Below, piece after piece: positions 53,315 to 62,031 of a stretch of 64,000 bases of DNA. Each line of letters opens with the position of its first letter. Position 1 is the first letter of the stretch. The DNA comes from Amphiplicatus sp964507915 (GTDB lineage: Bacteria; Pseudomonadota; Alphaproteobacteria; Caulobacterales; Parvularculaceae). The DNA lies in the NCBI GenBank assembly GCA_964507915.1, contig CAZDRH010000005.1, positions 206,244-270,243 of the forward strand, given 5' to 3'. A model generated the notes under the pieces. The model was not told the DNA's origin and searched no databases. It saw only the letters and a program-made list of their open reading frames with translations. The translations under genes were made by a program, and so were the position numbers.

Positions 53315-55127
53315 TCGCTGTGAGCCACTCCACCGCATCGGCTAGATATTTCGGTATAACCTGGGCTTGGTCTACGTGGCGCGCAGCCACTTGTGCGAAT
53401 CGCGCCTTTCCAAAGCGCTTCGCGGTGTTCAGCACGGAGTCGCGCAACGGGTTCAGGATTTTGTTCTTTTCGTCGTCGTCCGGTTCTTCGGTCTCGATCC
53501 TGTCGAGCGCAGCACGCAGTTTTTTCGCGATCACGGGCGCGCCGATGTCGTCCGCCGCGCGCGCAAACATTTCAAGTGTTCCCTCAAAGATCAGCGCGCG
53601 CTCGAAGGTCGTCTTACAAGCGAAGACCCGAACATAGTCGTTTTGCAACCCCGCCAGATTAGGCGGGGGCGGCAAGTCGTCCTCTGCTTCCGCATCCTCG
53701 TGCGCGTCGCTCGGTTTCAGGTCGCCATCGGTGACGATCGCGCACTTCTTCGGAAGAGCGTTTTCCGAAAACAACTTAGCGTACACATCGAAGTGGACAC
53801 CATAGATCGGTATGACGGAAACACCCAAACGGTCGAGGTCAAGCTTTTCGACTTCCTTCAATAGTGCGGGGATGAGGAAAAGCTCGGCTGGACCCTCAAC
53901 CAGCATAACCTTTCGCGCAAACAGAAGATTTGAGCGGGTGGCGTCCAGATAGCGTTCAAGATCGGCGATCTCGCTTTCACCGAGCTCGGCATCCACAACA
54001 GGCATGGAAGACGCGACGGCTGGTGATCCGGTTTGCGAAAGCACAACATAGGAATTGAGGGGCGCGTTCGACGTTATGTGCGTGCTGTGCGTTGTAAGTA
54101 CAGATTGGAAGGGCAAGCCGCTCAATGCTTTGAACAGAGTGACTTGCAACTGAGGATGCAGGTGTGCCTCCGGCTCCTCGAAGAGAATGATCTGTCCAGC
54201 CGACTTCTGCTGCGCCAGCCGCTTGTGGAAATACTCGATCAGGATCGAGACATAGAGGATGTTGTTGAGGCCGAGACCGTTGGACGACGGGTCGAAACTC
54301 TTCATCGCCACATTAGAGAGGAGGATACGCAGAGCCCGCACGATGGCCTGAAAGGTGGGCTCTGCCAGACCGAGCGCCACGTCCATGCTAAACGCTGGGC
54401 CAGCGACAGTTTTGAACGATTTATCGATGGCTTCCGCGATCTTGGCGATTGTGTCCGCTTCGGCGATCTGTTCGTTTGCGGTGCGAAGCGCCGTTAGCAG
54501 TTCTTCCTGTTCCGTCGCGTCGATTTCCATCGCGTCGATCAGACGGGCCAGTGGTGACGCGCGGGGTTGTCGCAGATCGCTTTCCACGTCCCGAAGTGCG
54601 GGCAGGAAGACGACGAGGAAGGATTGAAGGTCGGAAAAGCGGATGGACGAGCCAAAGTCTTGGCCCCAAGTCACGTCGGCCATGTCTGTGGCGGGATCGC
54701 CGCCGCCCGTGATCTCCCAATGATAGTCTTCACGAGTCAGGTCGCCCGGCTGAACTTCGCCAGTCTCCAAGTCTTCGCGCACCTTGAGCTTTGGTCTGTA
54801 CCGATAGACCAGCCGCGCCAACTTCGGCTTGCACTGCCAAGCACCGACAAGGGCTTCCTCGTTGGTCTTGCCAGCGAAGTCCGTTATCTCCAGCCCGACG
54901 AGCACCTGATTAGGTTCCGAAATATCCACGGCAGAGTGGATGTCGTTCGGGGCGAGTGAGCGGAACGTGGAGGACAGGCCAGAGTCGATGCAAAGGCGAA
55001 CAGCGTGAAGAAAGTTGGATTTTCCGGTGTTGTTTTCGCCGATCACGCACGTCGTGCCAGCGGCCAGCCTCACATCAAGGTGCTCAAACGAGCGAAAATT
55101 CCTAATTACGACCCGGCTTATCTGCAT
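53301..55127 (-). CDS. gajA: Gabija antiphage protein GajA (OLD-family ATPase-nuclease)
   Basis: A 608-aa protein of the OLD family. The N-terminal ABC-like ATPase has Walker A 'GENNTGKSNFL' (30-40), 'SNGLGLNNILYVSILIEYF' (signature region) and Walker B 'ILFEEPEAHLHPQLQ', followed by 'LTTHSTHI'. The C-terminal Toprim nuclease has 'VMLVEGPAELFLIPALLKE' and 'CAIVTDGDLKPSDAHEDA', the acidic metal-binding residues. GajA nicks DNA site-specifically and is kept in check by ATP. Paired and overlapping with gajB, in gajA-gajB order. The upstream gap of 211 bases should hold the promoter. All motifs look intact. Confidence 0.88.
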   Translation of the reverse strand: MQISRVVIRNFRSFEHLDVRLAAGTTCVIGENNTGKSNFLHAVRLCIDSGLSSTFRSLAPNDIHSAVDISEPNQVLVGLEITDFAGKTNEEALVGAWQCKPKLARLVYRYRPKLKVREDLETGEVQPGDLTREDYHWEITGGGDPATDMADVTWGQDFGSSIRFSDLQSFLVVFLPALRDVESDLRQPRASPLARLIDAMEIDATEQEELLTALRTANEQIAEADTIAKIAEAIDKSFKTVAGPAFSMDVALGLAEPTFQAIVRALRILLSNVAMKSFDPSSNGLGLNNILYVSILIEYFHKRLAQQKSAGQIILFEEPEAHLHPQLQVTLFKALSGLPFQSVLTTHSTHITSNAPLNSYVVLSQTGSPAVASSMPVVDAELGESEIADLERYLDATRSNLLFARKVMLVEGPAELFLIPALLKEVEKLDLDRLGVSVIPIYGVHFDVYAKLFSENALPKKCAIVTDGDLKPSDAHEDAEAEDDLPPPPNLAGLQNDYVRVFACKTTFERALIFEGTLEMFARAADDIGAPVIAKKLRAALDRIETEEPDDDEKNKILNPLRDSVLNTAKRFGKARFAQVAARHVDQAQVIPKYLADAVEWLTANEAD

Positions 55128-55338
55128 ACGGACTCCCGCAACGCTATCCCCAATTTGGTGCTAAAGCTCTCCCTTGAATGCCTTTTCGAGCAAGGACGGA
55201 AATAGCCTTCTAATGCTTCTGCGGACTCTGCCACGCGGGCCCTTTCATCAGGCCATCTCGTAGAGTTGGTAAGGGCGCTCCCATTGTTGGCGGGATTGTG
55301 AGCTTTGCTAATCCGCGCATAAGCGCCGAATACTAACG

Positions 55339-57957
55339 TCATCGCCCTAGAACCCCGTCGATAAGCGCAAAGTTCTTGTCCGGCACAAGAAGAAAGTCAC
55401 AAACGCCTCCGGATGCCTCGGCCCACTTTTTGCCTATTAATTCCTTTTCTTGCGTATCTGGCGAGTCCGCGCGATCTGCGCCCTTGTACTCGATAGCGAT
55501 AGTGCGACCGTCTTCAAGCGAGGCGACAAAGTCAGGATAAAACTTGTCTTGCGACGTCTGTAGCCAGAAGGCACGAGATTGACGTTCTGGATTTCGAACC
55601 CAACTGCGCACTCGTGGATGATTGTCGATGTGCACCGCACACTGGACCTCTTCGCCGTTCATATCGCCAATTCGATCTAGGCAAACGTGTTTCTCGAAAC
55701 GTACAGCGCCTTGATAAAACCGGGCGGGAAAGTACGTCTCGGCATCGAATGCGGCAGCTATGTCACTCGACGTTCTGAACGGCAGGTTGCCACCAAAGAG
55801 GCCAGTCTCGAACGACGATGTTTCTCGATCTCTGCGGTGAACCTCAATGACGCGCGATAGTGCATCGAGAAGTCGGAACCGCAGGCGTGCAAGCTGCTCA
55901 AAGCTATGACCACCCTGTGCCTGCAATGCTCCAAGGCATTTGCGGATAAAGGCTTGCGACGAGGCCTGCGTGATGTCGCGACGATTAGTAGGTGCAAGGC
56001 GTTTGTCTAGCCACCGTATAAGATGCGGCTCTGACCATCCCCGCTCTTCCAATGACAATGCGAGCTGTGCATGCACGTCGCGCACAAACTCTATACGGGC
56101 CTTTCCTTTCTCATCCACATCAACGCGCGCCTCATCCGCACCGCCTGACGGCAGTGTGAACCTAGTCAAAATAGGCGTTGGATCACATCCGTCGAGACGC
56201 CAAGGGATATCAAGAAAATGGCCTCGATCAAATATTTCGAGCTGGTCGCCGCGTTGCACACAGAGATAGGGAACACGAAACCCAACAGCCGGACCGCTCG
56301 ACGGCAGTGGCTTTCTCGCTTTTGCGGCAAGGGCCTCCAAGGCCTTTACTGCGCTGGCTGGTATAGAAAGCAGCGCTGTGGTCACATCACGCGGCTCCAA
56401 TGGCTGTAATGCACGCAATCTGCGGCTAGCCAAGTCTACTTCAACACGGCCCGCGAGTGTATTTCTCAGTACGGCGTGCAATGCTTCAGTATCAACGTCT
56501 TCTGGCAAGTCCACTTCGTGATGAAAGGTTGATGCATCGTCCGAAAAACCGGGCAGTGTCGAAGGAGCGCGCACAAGCGCGTCTGCTTCGATCTTTTCGA
56601 ATCCATTGGCGATCAAGCCGTCCTTGAGGGCGTTGGCAGTATCCATGAAGGACGTGGTCGCAGCGAATGCGTAGGCTTGATTCAACTCTGAAATTTGCTT
56701 CCGCGTTGCGCTTGGCAAACGCAAGACGCGACCCAGAATCTGCTCCACTGCGGTCGAGCTTCGATTTTCCGCGATGCTACACAAGACGTATGCGTTGGGG
56801 CAGTCCCACCCTTCTTTCAGGGCCTGAACGGTGATGATGAACCGGACCGGGCAATCCTCCGCCGCAAGGTCCACGCCGTCCAGTTCCCAGACGGAACCCG
56901 TCGCAATCGCGATTTGATCCGCCGGGATATTCAGATCCTCGATGAGTGCGGTTTTCACATCGTCAAATGTGATGTTGCCGGCACCTTTCTTTTGCGCCTG
57001 AATCAGCATGACCGGGCGGATAAGTTCGCCGGTAGCCCTTCGCTCGGCCTGTGCCTTAGCATCAAGCTGGTCGAGCCAGAGGCGCGCATCCTGAAGCGCA
57101 AGTTTCCATTCGCGGTTGGCCCGCAGAACAATCGGAAGTTTGACCATATCCGCCGATTTCAACTCGGCGGCAGAAACGTGATGCAGCACATTGGAGGGGA
57201 TACGCCCCTTGGCGATGTCGCGCGTGAGCGACGGCGTGGCCGTCAGTTCCAGAATGAGCGATGGATCGAGACGCTTCAGCGTCTCAAAGGAAAGATCAGT
57301 GCGGGCGTTGTGGGCTTCGTCCACGATAAGCATTGGACGCCGCATCCTTAGCGCATTCGCCAGAGACGGCACCGGCGTGCCGTCGGGCCCCATATCGAGC
57401 CGGTCGCGAATATGGTTGGGAACGGCAGAAACATGATCCATCAACTCGCCATTGGGATCATAGACCTTACGCCCTTCCGTCTCTTCGACACGAAACGCCT
57501 GGATGGTGGCAACAATGATGACCGCGCCGCCATCATAGTCAGGGCGCTTCGAGTAAAGCGCCTCCGCGATGCTCATCACGCGCACGTTCTCGCCGAAGCG
57601 TTCTGCAAGCGCCCGGCGGTAGGGGTGCGCTCGATCCTTAAGCGCCTTGATGGTTTGCTCTCGGATCGGATTTGAGGGAACAAGCCAGACAACGCAGGGC
57701 GTGTCCGTTTTCAAGAATGCATCCGCCGCCACCCCGACAGCGTGCGCGGCCATGAGAGTCTTGCCGCCGCCAGTGGGAACGCGTAGGCAAACGTAAGGTA
57801 GGCCTTCAAGACCTTGGGGCTCATCATAAGTCTGTCTGGTGAGGTCCATGTAGGCAAGGCGCGAACCAACTTCGACTGCCCGCTCCAAATAGCGCCGAAA
57901 GGTGAGAAGCGCGAACGCCTGATAGTCTTTGAGTATAATGTCGCGGGCCATGCTCAC
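55339..57957 (-). CDS. res: Type III restriction enzyme Res subunit (helicase-nuclease)
   Basis: An 872-aa superfamily 2 translocase with a C-terminal nuclease. Walker A 'RVPTGGGKTLMAAHAVG' (60-76), 'VIIVATIQAFRV', DEAH box 'LIVDEAHNART', 'ILELTATPSL', motif VI 'TAVEQILGRVLRLPSATRK'. The nuclease motif PD...ExK is seen in 'FYPDFVASLEDGRTIAIEYK' (about 815-835). Together with the adjacent Mod it forms a type III restriction-modification enzyme, which cuts after meeting two head-to-head unmethylated sites. The GTG at 57957 overlaps the mod stop; an ATG two codons later is also possible. No disruption seen. Confidence 0.88.
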   Translation of the reverse strand: MSMARDIILKDYQAFALLTFRRYLERAVEVGSRLAYMDLTRQTYDEPQGLEGLPYVCLRVPTGGGKTLMAAHAVGVAADAFLKTDTPCVVWLVPSNPIREQTIKALKDRAHPYRRALAERFGENVRVMSIAEALYSKRPDYDGGAVIIVATIQAFRVEETEGRKVYDPNGELMDHVSAVPNHIRDRLDMGPDGTPVPSLANALRMRRPMLIVDEAHNARTDLSFETLKRLDPSLILELTATPSLTRDIAKGRIPSNVLHHVSAAELKSADMVKLPIVLRANREWKLALQDARLWLDQLDAKAQAERRATGELIRPVMLIQAQKKGAGNITFDDVKTALIEDLNIPADQIAIATGSVWELDGVDLAAEDCPVRFIITVQALKEGWDCPNAYVLCSIAENRSSTAVEQILGRVLRLPSATRKQISELNQAYAFAATTSFMDTANALKDGLIANGFEKIEADALVRAPSTLPGFSDDASTFHHEVDLPEDVDTEALHAVLRNTLAGRVEVDLASRRLRALQPLEPRDVTTALLSIPASAVKALEALAAKARKPLPSSGPAVGFRVPYLCVQRGDQLEIFDRGHFLDIPWRLDGCDPTPILTRFTLPSGGADEARVDVDEKGKARIEFVRDVHAQLALSLEERGWSEPHLIRWLDKRLAPTNRRDITQASSQAFIRKCLGALQAQGGHSFEQLARLRFRLLDALSRVIEVHRRDRETSSFETGLFGGNLPFRTSSDIAAAFDAETYFPARFYQGAVRFEKHVCLDRIGDMNGEEVQCAVHIDNHPRVRSWVRNPERQSRAFWLQTSQDKFYPDFVASLEDGRTIAIEYKGADRADSPDTQEKELIGKKWAEASGGVCDFLLVPDKNFALIDGVLGR

Positions 57958-59672
57958 AGGCCCTCAAGTTGGTATGGAATCTGATTAAACGTCACGCCGA
58001 GTGCGGCGAGCCGTTCCGGCGGGACTGTGCAGCCCTCCGCGTAGACCATGCGCGGGCCGTCAAATCTATCGTCGGGTGGCGGAAGGCGATTGAGCACGTC
58101 AGGCGTTAGTACGTTGCCGAACTTTGCACTCGGCACTCCCTGCGATTCCTGAACATAGAGAAGGTAGATCGCGCGTCCTTGGAACGTGCCGATCAAAGGA
58201 CTGCTCGCGTCGGCGCGCTTCGGAATCGGCGTTCCGGTATCGGCGAAAAACACAAAGGCTGCGAGGTCGTTGAACGAAACGTCAGCACCTACGCTGCCGA
58301 GTTCATCAAAGAGTGGAACCCCAAGGCGGCAGAATCGAATGCCAGCCTCTGGATTGATCGCCTTGACTGCCGCTTCTATCCGCACCTTTGTGAGGCGCGT
58401 GCTTATCGTCTCGTCCATCTCAACAACGATGAACCTGCGGCTGCCACCGTCTTCGGCATTCACTTTCAGTACCGCTTCAGCGGTTGTTCCAGAACCTGCG
58501 AATGAATCTAAGAAAAGTGCGTCCCTATCACCCGCGAGGTAGACGAGTTTGCGGATTAGATCGACAGGCTTCGGATAGTCGAAACCTACTCCACCGGTCA
58601 GCTTCTTTATGTGCTTACCGGCGCGGTCAGTAGAAAGTTCTGGACCCCACCAGAAAGACTTCGGTTTAGTCGAGCGCTCCACGGGTTCTCCCGTCTCATC
58701 GTCATAGTCGTCGCCGTCATCTTCATCGTCGATCTCGCCTGCATCGAGCGGCGCAAGTGCAGGGTCCAGATAAACCTTGTAAGAAATGTTCCACCGACCG
58801 GACTTAGCAACTTGACTGGCAGAGAGAAGCTTTAGGTTCGCTTGCACTTTTCCTTTGCCCCACCGCCACGCTCCTTCCGTTCCGTCCGATTTCTGCGGAG
58901 TGATCTCGACATCGGCTGCACTTCGCCGTTGTAGAGCAAGTGAACCGTCTTCATGGAGGTAGACGGGAAAAAACAAATTGGGACGGAGAATGCGAGTATC
59001 AGCGCCGCCCCGCTTTCTCAGGTCACGGAGGTCATAGAGTTCGCCACTTTCATCGCTAAACCGAAATTTCTTCTTCTGATTGTCGGAAAGAGGTAGCCCG
59101 GCAGCAACAAATCCAGGTCTGGCGAACATCAGCACATACTCATGGCACTGCGCGATATTCGCCTGATCGTTGCGCCCTTTCATGTTGTTCACGACAGGAA
59201 TGATTGATAGCGCGCCCGGTGCGAGCAACTCCTGGAGGAGAATTGTAAGACGCGGCAGTTCGTGATTGTCGCAAGATGCGAAGAGCACACCATCCTGCGT
59301 TAGGAAGTCCTTGAGCAATCTAAGGCGCGGATACATCATGCATAGCCACTTGTCGTGGCGGCTGAGGTCTTCGCCTTCCTTGCCGACCACTTTTTCGAGC
59401 CACGCGCGAATTTCGGGGCTGTTGACATTGTCGTTGTAGACCCAGCCTTCATTACCCGTGTTGTAAGGAGGGTCGATGTAGATGCACTTCACCTTCCCCG
59501 CATAGAATGGCAGGAGCGCCTTGAGCGCTTCTAAGTTGTCGCCCTGCACCAGAAGGTTGCCCGAATCGGGATCACCGAAGGAAAGCGCGGGGTCGCAATG
59601 CAGGAGTCGCGTCGGCACTTCGCGGTGGTGGTTAACAACGGCTTTCTTGCCGATCCATTCAAGCGTGGGCAA
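57954..59672 (-). CDS. mod: Type III DNA methyltransferase Mod subunit
   Basis: A 572-aa adenine-N6 methyltransferase of the beta class: motif IV 'IYIDPPYNTGNEGWVYND' comes first and the SAM-binding 'LFLDSFAGSGTTAEAVL' later, the order of type III Mods. 'VVNHHREVPTRLL' at the start and 'HDKWLCMMYPRLRLLKDFL' are family features. It reads the recognition site and methylates one strand, and guides Res. Start choice: no ATG is available; TTG at 59672 gives the family-typical 'MPTLEWIGKK' beginning, with gaggtg just ahead; a TTG four codons upstream is the alternative. A low-complexity acidic insert ('DDEDDGDDYDDE') lies mid-protein. Confidence 0.88.
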   Translation of the reverse strand: MPTLEWIGKKAVVNHHREVPTRLLHCDPALSFGDPDSGNLLVQGDNLEALKALLPFYAGKVKCIYIDPPYNTGNEGWVYNDNVNSPEIRAWLEKVVGKEGEDLSRHDKWLCMMYPRLRLLKDFLTQDGVLFASCDNHELPRLTILLQELLAPGALSIIPVVNNMKGRNDQANIAQCHEYVLMFARPGFVAAGLPLSDNQKKKFRFSDESGELYDLRDLRKRGGADTRILRPNLFFPVYLHEDGSLALQRRSAADVEITPQKSDGTEGAWRWGKGKVQANLKLLSASQVAKSGRWNISYKVYLDPALAPLDAGEIDDEDDGDDYDDETGEPVERSTKPKSFWWGPELSTDRAGKHIKKLTGGVGFDYPKPVDLIRKLVYLAGDRDALFLDSFAGSGTTAEAVLKVNAEDGGSRRFIVVEMDETISTRLTKVRIEAAVKAINPEAGIRFCRLGVPLFDELGSVGADVSFNDLAAFVFFADTGTPIPKRADASSPLIGTFQGRAIYLLYVQESQGVPSAKFGNVLTPDVLNRLPPPDDRFDGPRMVYAEGCTVPPERLAALGVTFNQIPYQLEGL

Positions 59673-59779
59673 ACGGCACCTCAATCATAGTTCTAGCTCG
59701 CAAGACAGTATGTGGCCGCACTAGATGCCCACATTTGGAAGCGGCGCGTGTTGCACCGAACCTGATAATCATCATGCAC

Positions 59780-60697
59780 CTAGCCCTCCTCAAAAAATTC
59801 ATCGTCGATCTTCTTCAGGTGCAAAACCTCCTCGGTTCGACATCCCACCCCGTACTTGATCATCAGGTTTGAAAGCTGATCGCCATCTATCAGCACGATC
59901 CTCGTGCTCAGGTCTCTGGCGGTCTGGGCCGCACTCGGACTGAAGGAGGAAGTCGTAAAAAAGATGCCTTTCTGTGCCTTTTTCAGATTGAGCGCTCCGA
60001 AGAAGTCACGGATTTCACTGGCAGAGATCGTGTTTCCCGGCGCGTAGCGCTTGGCCTGAACGTAAATCTGATCGACGCCTAGTGGGTCTTGATCGACCAC
60101 TCCGTCCACGCCGTTGTCGCCGGAACGCCCAAGCGCCCGCGCCGCGTCTTGCGCTGCGCCACCGTACCCCATTGCCAACAGCAGAGAGACGATCACATCC
60201 TCGAAGAACTTGGGGGATGCCGCTCGCACCCTCTCAAGGAGGTCAGCACCGAGAGCTGCATTGATCTGACGATGGGCAAGCCGGAGCGTTTCGTCCGGTG
60301 TCGCATCGTTGGCCGGGACTGCTTCGTCTGAAACGTCAGGCTCGTTTTCTTCTGAATGCCTACGGCTACGAAATGCCCGAAAAGCCTCGAACTCCATGAG
60401 ATAGTCGGCGTCGATCCGTTCGGGATTTCGGGAAAGAACCTTCTGCCCGTCTTCGGTGATGAGGAAGAAGCCTCGGCGCGGGTAGGTCAGGAGTCCGGCC
60501 TGCTTCAAATACGACTTTGCCCAATTAATCCGGTTATCGAAAGTCCTCTGCTTGCCACTTGGCAGGATGTGTTCGCGTTCTTCGCCGGACAGTCCAAACT
60601 CGGCAGCAAGACTTGCGACCACCGCCTGTGTCTGCACTGGCTGGTCTTTGGCGGCCTTGAGGACCGGAAGCATCAGGGTTTGGTAGTCGGGGATCAT
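59780..60697 (-). CDS. mrr: Mrr-type restriction endonuclease
   Basis: A 305-aa protein with an N-terminal winged-helix Mrr_N domain (about 1-95: 'MLPVLKAAKDQPVQTQAVV', 'GLLTYPRRGFFLITEDGQKV') and a C-terminal PD-(D/E)xK nuclease ('FFEDVIVSLLLAMGYGG', 'GVDGVVDQDPLGVDQIYVQA' followed by KRY). The D...QAK form of the active site is characteristic of Mrr. Mrr enzymes cut DNA carrying foreign methylation. Its start overlaps the stop of a ribbon-helix-helix gene by 4 bases, so the two are coupled. It lies upstream of, and on the same strand as, the type III genes. Confidence 0.9.
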   Translation of the reverse strand: MIPDYQTLMLPVLKAAKDQPVQTQAVVASLAAEFGLSGEEREHILPSGKQRTFDNRINWAKSYLKQAGLLTYPRRGFFLITEDGQKVLSRNPERIDADYLMEFEAFRAFRSRRHSEENEPDVSDEAVPANDATPDETLRLAHRQINAALGADLLERVRAASPKFFEDVIVSLLLAMGYGGAAQDAARALGRSGDNGVDGVVDQDPLGVDQIYVQAKRYAPGNTISASEIRDFFGALNLKKAQKGIFFTTSSFSPSAAQTARDLSTRIVLIDGDQLSNLMIKYGVGCRTEEVLHLKKIDDEFFEEG

Positions 60698-60873
60698 TTT
60701 TTCTTCTTCTTGTCTGACGCCATTTCAGACGATGCGTTCTGGTTCGCGGCGATGTAGCTCCTCATGAATTCCCGCAGCACTTGTGCGGCAGGGCGATCCT
60801 GCTCACGGCACAGGGCGAGAAACCTGTCCCGAAGTTCTCTCTCCACCCGAATGCGAAGGCCCGAATCTTTCAT
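60694..60873 (-). CDS. Ribbon-helix-helix DNA-binding protein coupled to mrr
   Basis: A 59-aa protein with a CopG/MetJ-like ribbon-helix-helix: 'SGLRIRVERELRDRFLALCR' forms the strand and first helix, 'PAAQVLREFMRSYIA' the second. It ends in a run of five lysines encoded by an A-rich stretch that also provides the ribosome-binding context of mrr (ATGA overlap). The ATG at 60873 gives the standard length; the frame is open for 9 more codons upstream. Likely role: autorepressor holding down the Mrr nuclease, or a DNA-tethering partner. An antitoxin function is possible but not shown. Confidence 0.72.
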   Translation of the reverse strand: MKDSGLRIRVERELRDRFLALCREQDRPAAQVLREFMRSYIAANQNASSEMASDKKKKK

Positions 60874-60881
60874 GGTGGCCA

Positions 60882-60900
60882 GTGTAGCCGTTGGATACAC
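60882..60900. promoter_or_regulatory. Small inverted repeat before the RHH-mrr operon
   Basis: The arms gtgta (60882-60886) and tacac (60896-60900) are complementary with a 9-base spacer, immediately 5' of the RHH gene. Short repeats of this kind are usual operators for ribbon-helix-helix repressors. With only five bases per arm, the match could be chance. Confidence 0.35.
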
Positions 60901-60970
60901 GATTTGCGAGAGTGAATTGGGTCATGCGGTCGTATGTGCTGCGCATCCAAGGACGCTGCTTGGCCGGGGT

Positions 60971-61288
60971 CCAGCTTCGGAAGGCTGGCGGCATCCAACC
61001 GGCGGACGGTTGGTCGATGGGTGTGCAGAGGGAGAGCGAACTCTCCCTCGGTCATGGAAGGTGTCGGAAGGAGCAGGAACGCTCCTCTGACTGGCGGGTG
61101 TCGGGGGCCAATATCCTGACGAGCGGGGTTCAGGGGGCGCGACAGCCCCTGAGCGATGGGTGCAGGGAGAGCCGAAGTCTCCCGCTCGTGGTCAAGCGGC
61201 GATACGCTTGATGGCGCGATCTGGCTCAATGCCGGATGAGCGCCACAGGCCGGGAGGGATGCAACGGGAGGCGCGCAGCGGGCCTCCC
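60971..61288. other. Array of about nine consecutive hairpins; candidate structured RNA or ssDNA element
   Basis: Nine inverted repeats follow one another, each separated by 5 to about 50 bases: 60971-60988 (ccagc/gctgg), 60995-61013 (ccaaccg/cggttgg), 61028-61049 (gagggagag, loop cgaa, ctctccctc), 61069-61086 (aggagc/gctcct), 61130-61152 (tcagggg/cccctga), 61165-61183 (gggaga/tctccc), 61192-61211 (tcaagcg/cgcttga), 61212-61245 (a two-part stem, tggcgc/gcgcca enclosing atctggc/gccggat) and 61266-61288 (gggaggc/gcctccc). Most stems are 6-9 bp and perfect, and loops are purine-rich, three of them with GGA. No convincing protein is encoded. It lies between the RHH-mrr operon and a divergent gene. 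Confidence 0.75.
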
Positions 61289-61292
61289 TTGC

Positions 61293-61324
61293 CAAGATGG
61301 CGTTGTACTACAACGCACATCTTG
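61293..61324. promoter_or_regulatory. Near-perfect 32-bp palindrome after the hairpin array
   Basis: The centre gcgttgta-c-tacaacgc (61300-61316) is a perfect odd palindrome. Outside it, caagatg (61293-61299) and catcttg (61318-61324) continue the symmetry with a single extra a at 61317, giving 15-base arms. Such length and symmetry suggest a dimeric-protein operator or a strong terminator-like hairpin for the array. It lies 155 bases before the gene at 61479 and could also serve that promoter. Use is inferred. Confidence 0.65.
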
Positions 61325-61478
61325 CGTTCGCCTTGTTTGGCAAAATCGGAACGCACTACAATCAAGGCTCTGTACTACACGGTCTCACCGGCAACATCAT
61401 TTGGAATGGGATCGCCGCTGCAAATGTTGTAATGTTCGTCATGCGCACGACCACAATATTCTGTGAAAGGATTATGTT

Positions 61479-61901
61479 ATGGCGACAACGAATAAGGCAA
61501 AGGGCTCTGGAACGCCTGATGATCCATGGCAACTCAAAACGCCACCACTAACGTCTGATTTCACCATGCATCGCGATGAGAAAGACGGAAAGCCCGTGAT
61601 CGTATGCACGGTTGGCAAGACGGTTCTGCTCTATGACGCCCGCTGTCTCGACGATCTTCATGCCATGTTGAAAAAGCATGGCGACTGGATGGAGCTTGGT
61701 TCGGCAGACGAACAGAAAGATGCCAAGGAAGGCACCGTCGAAGCGTGGGCACGGTCTCCGAAGAATCCCGTTGGCGGCTGGTATGGCCTTAAGAAGGGAC
61801 TGCGCGGACGGTTTGGCATGTATATCCCCCCGCTGATGGAAGCCTTGGGGCTGGCGGAAGTTGAGCACAATCCACGCAATAACCGTATGCGGGCGATCTG
61901 A
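61479..61901 (+). CDS. Hypothetical protein, DUF6855-like
   Basis: A 140-aa protein with a strongly conserved look: 'GTPDDPWQLKTPPLTSDFTM', 'DLHAMLKKHGDWMELGSADE', 'NPVGGWYGLKKGLRGRFGMY' and 'PPLMEALGLAEVEHNPRNNR'. It resembles a family I know as DUF6855, of unknown function, often on alphaproteobacterial plasmids and islands (assignment from memory). gaaagga precedes the ATG. It is transcribed away from the hairpin array and palindrome, which therefore form its 5' region. Confidence 0.7.
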   Translation: MATTNKAKGSGTPDDPWQLKTPPLTSDFTMHRDEKDGKPVIVCTVGKTVLLYDARCLDDLHAMLKKHGDWMELGSADEQKDAKEGTVEAWARSPKNPVGGWYGLKKGLRGRFGMYIPPLMEALGLAEVEHNPRNNRMRAI

Positions 61902-62031
61902 AGCCGACAGGATTTTTCTTCGCCTCCGCCTTCGTTTGCTTGGCAAGCACTAACGGCACGAGCGCTTCACCGCTGTTTCCGTAATTGTATCCTCCTGAGC
62001 GAGTCGCAAACAGGTATAGAAGGCGGCGCTC

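Noticed and set aside
61297..61551. 84-codon plus-strand frame after the hairpin array
   Set aside because: It runs through the palindrome and overlaps the better supported gene at 61479 in another frame, with no recognised similarity and no good ribosome site.
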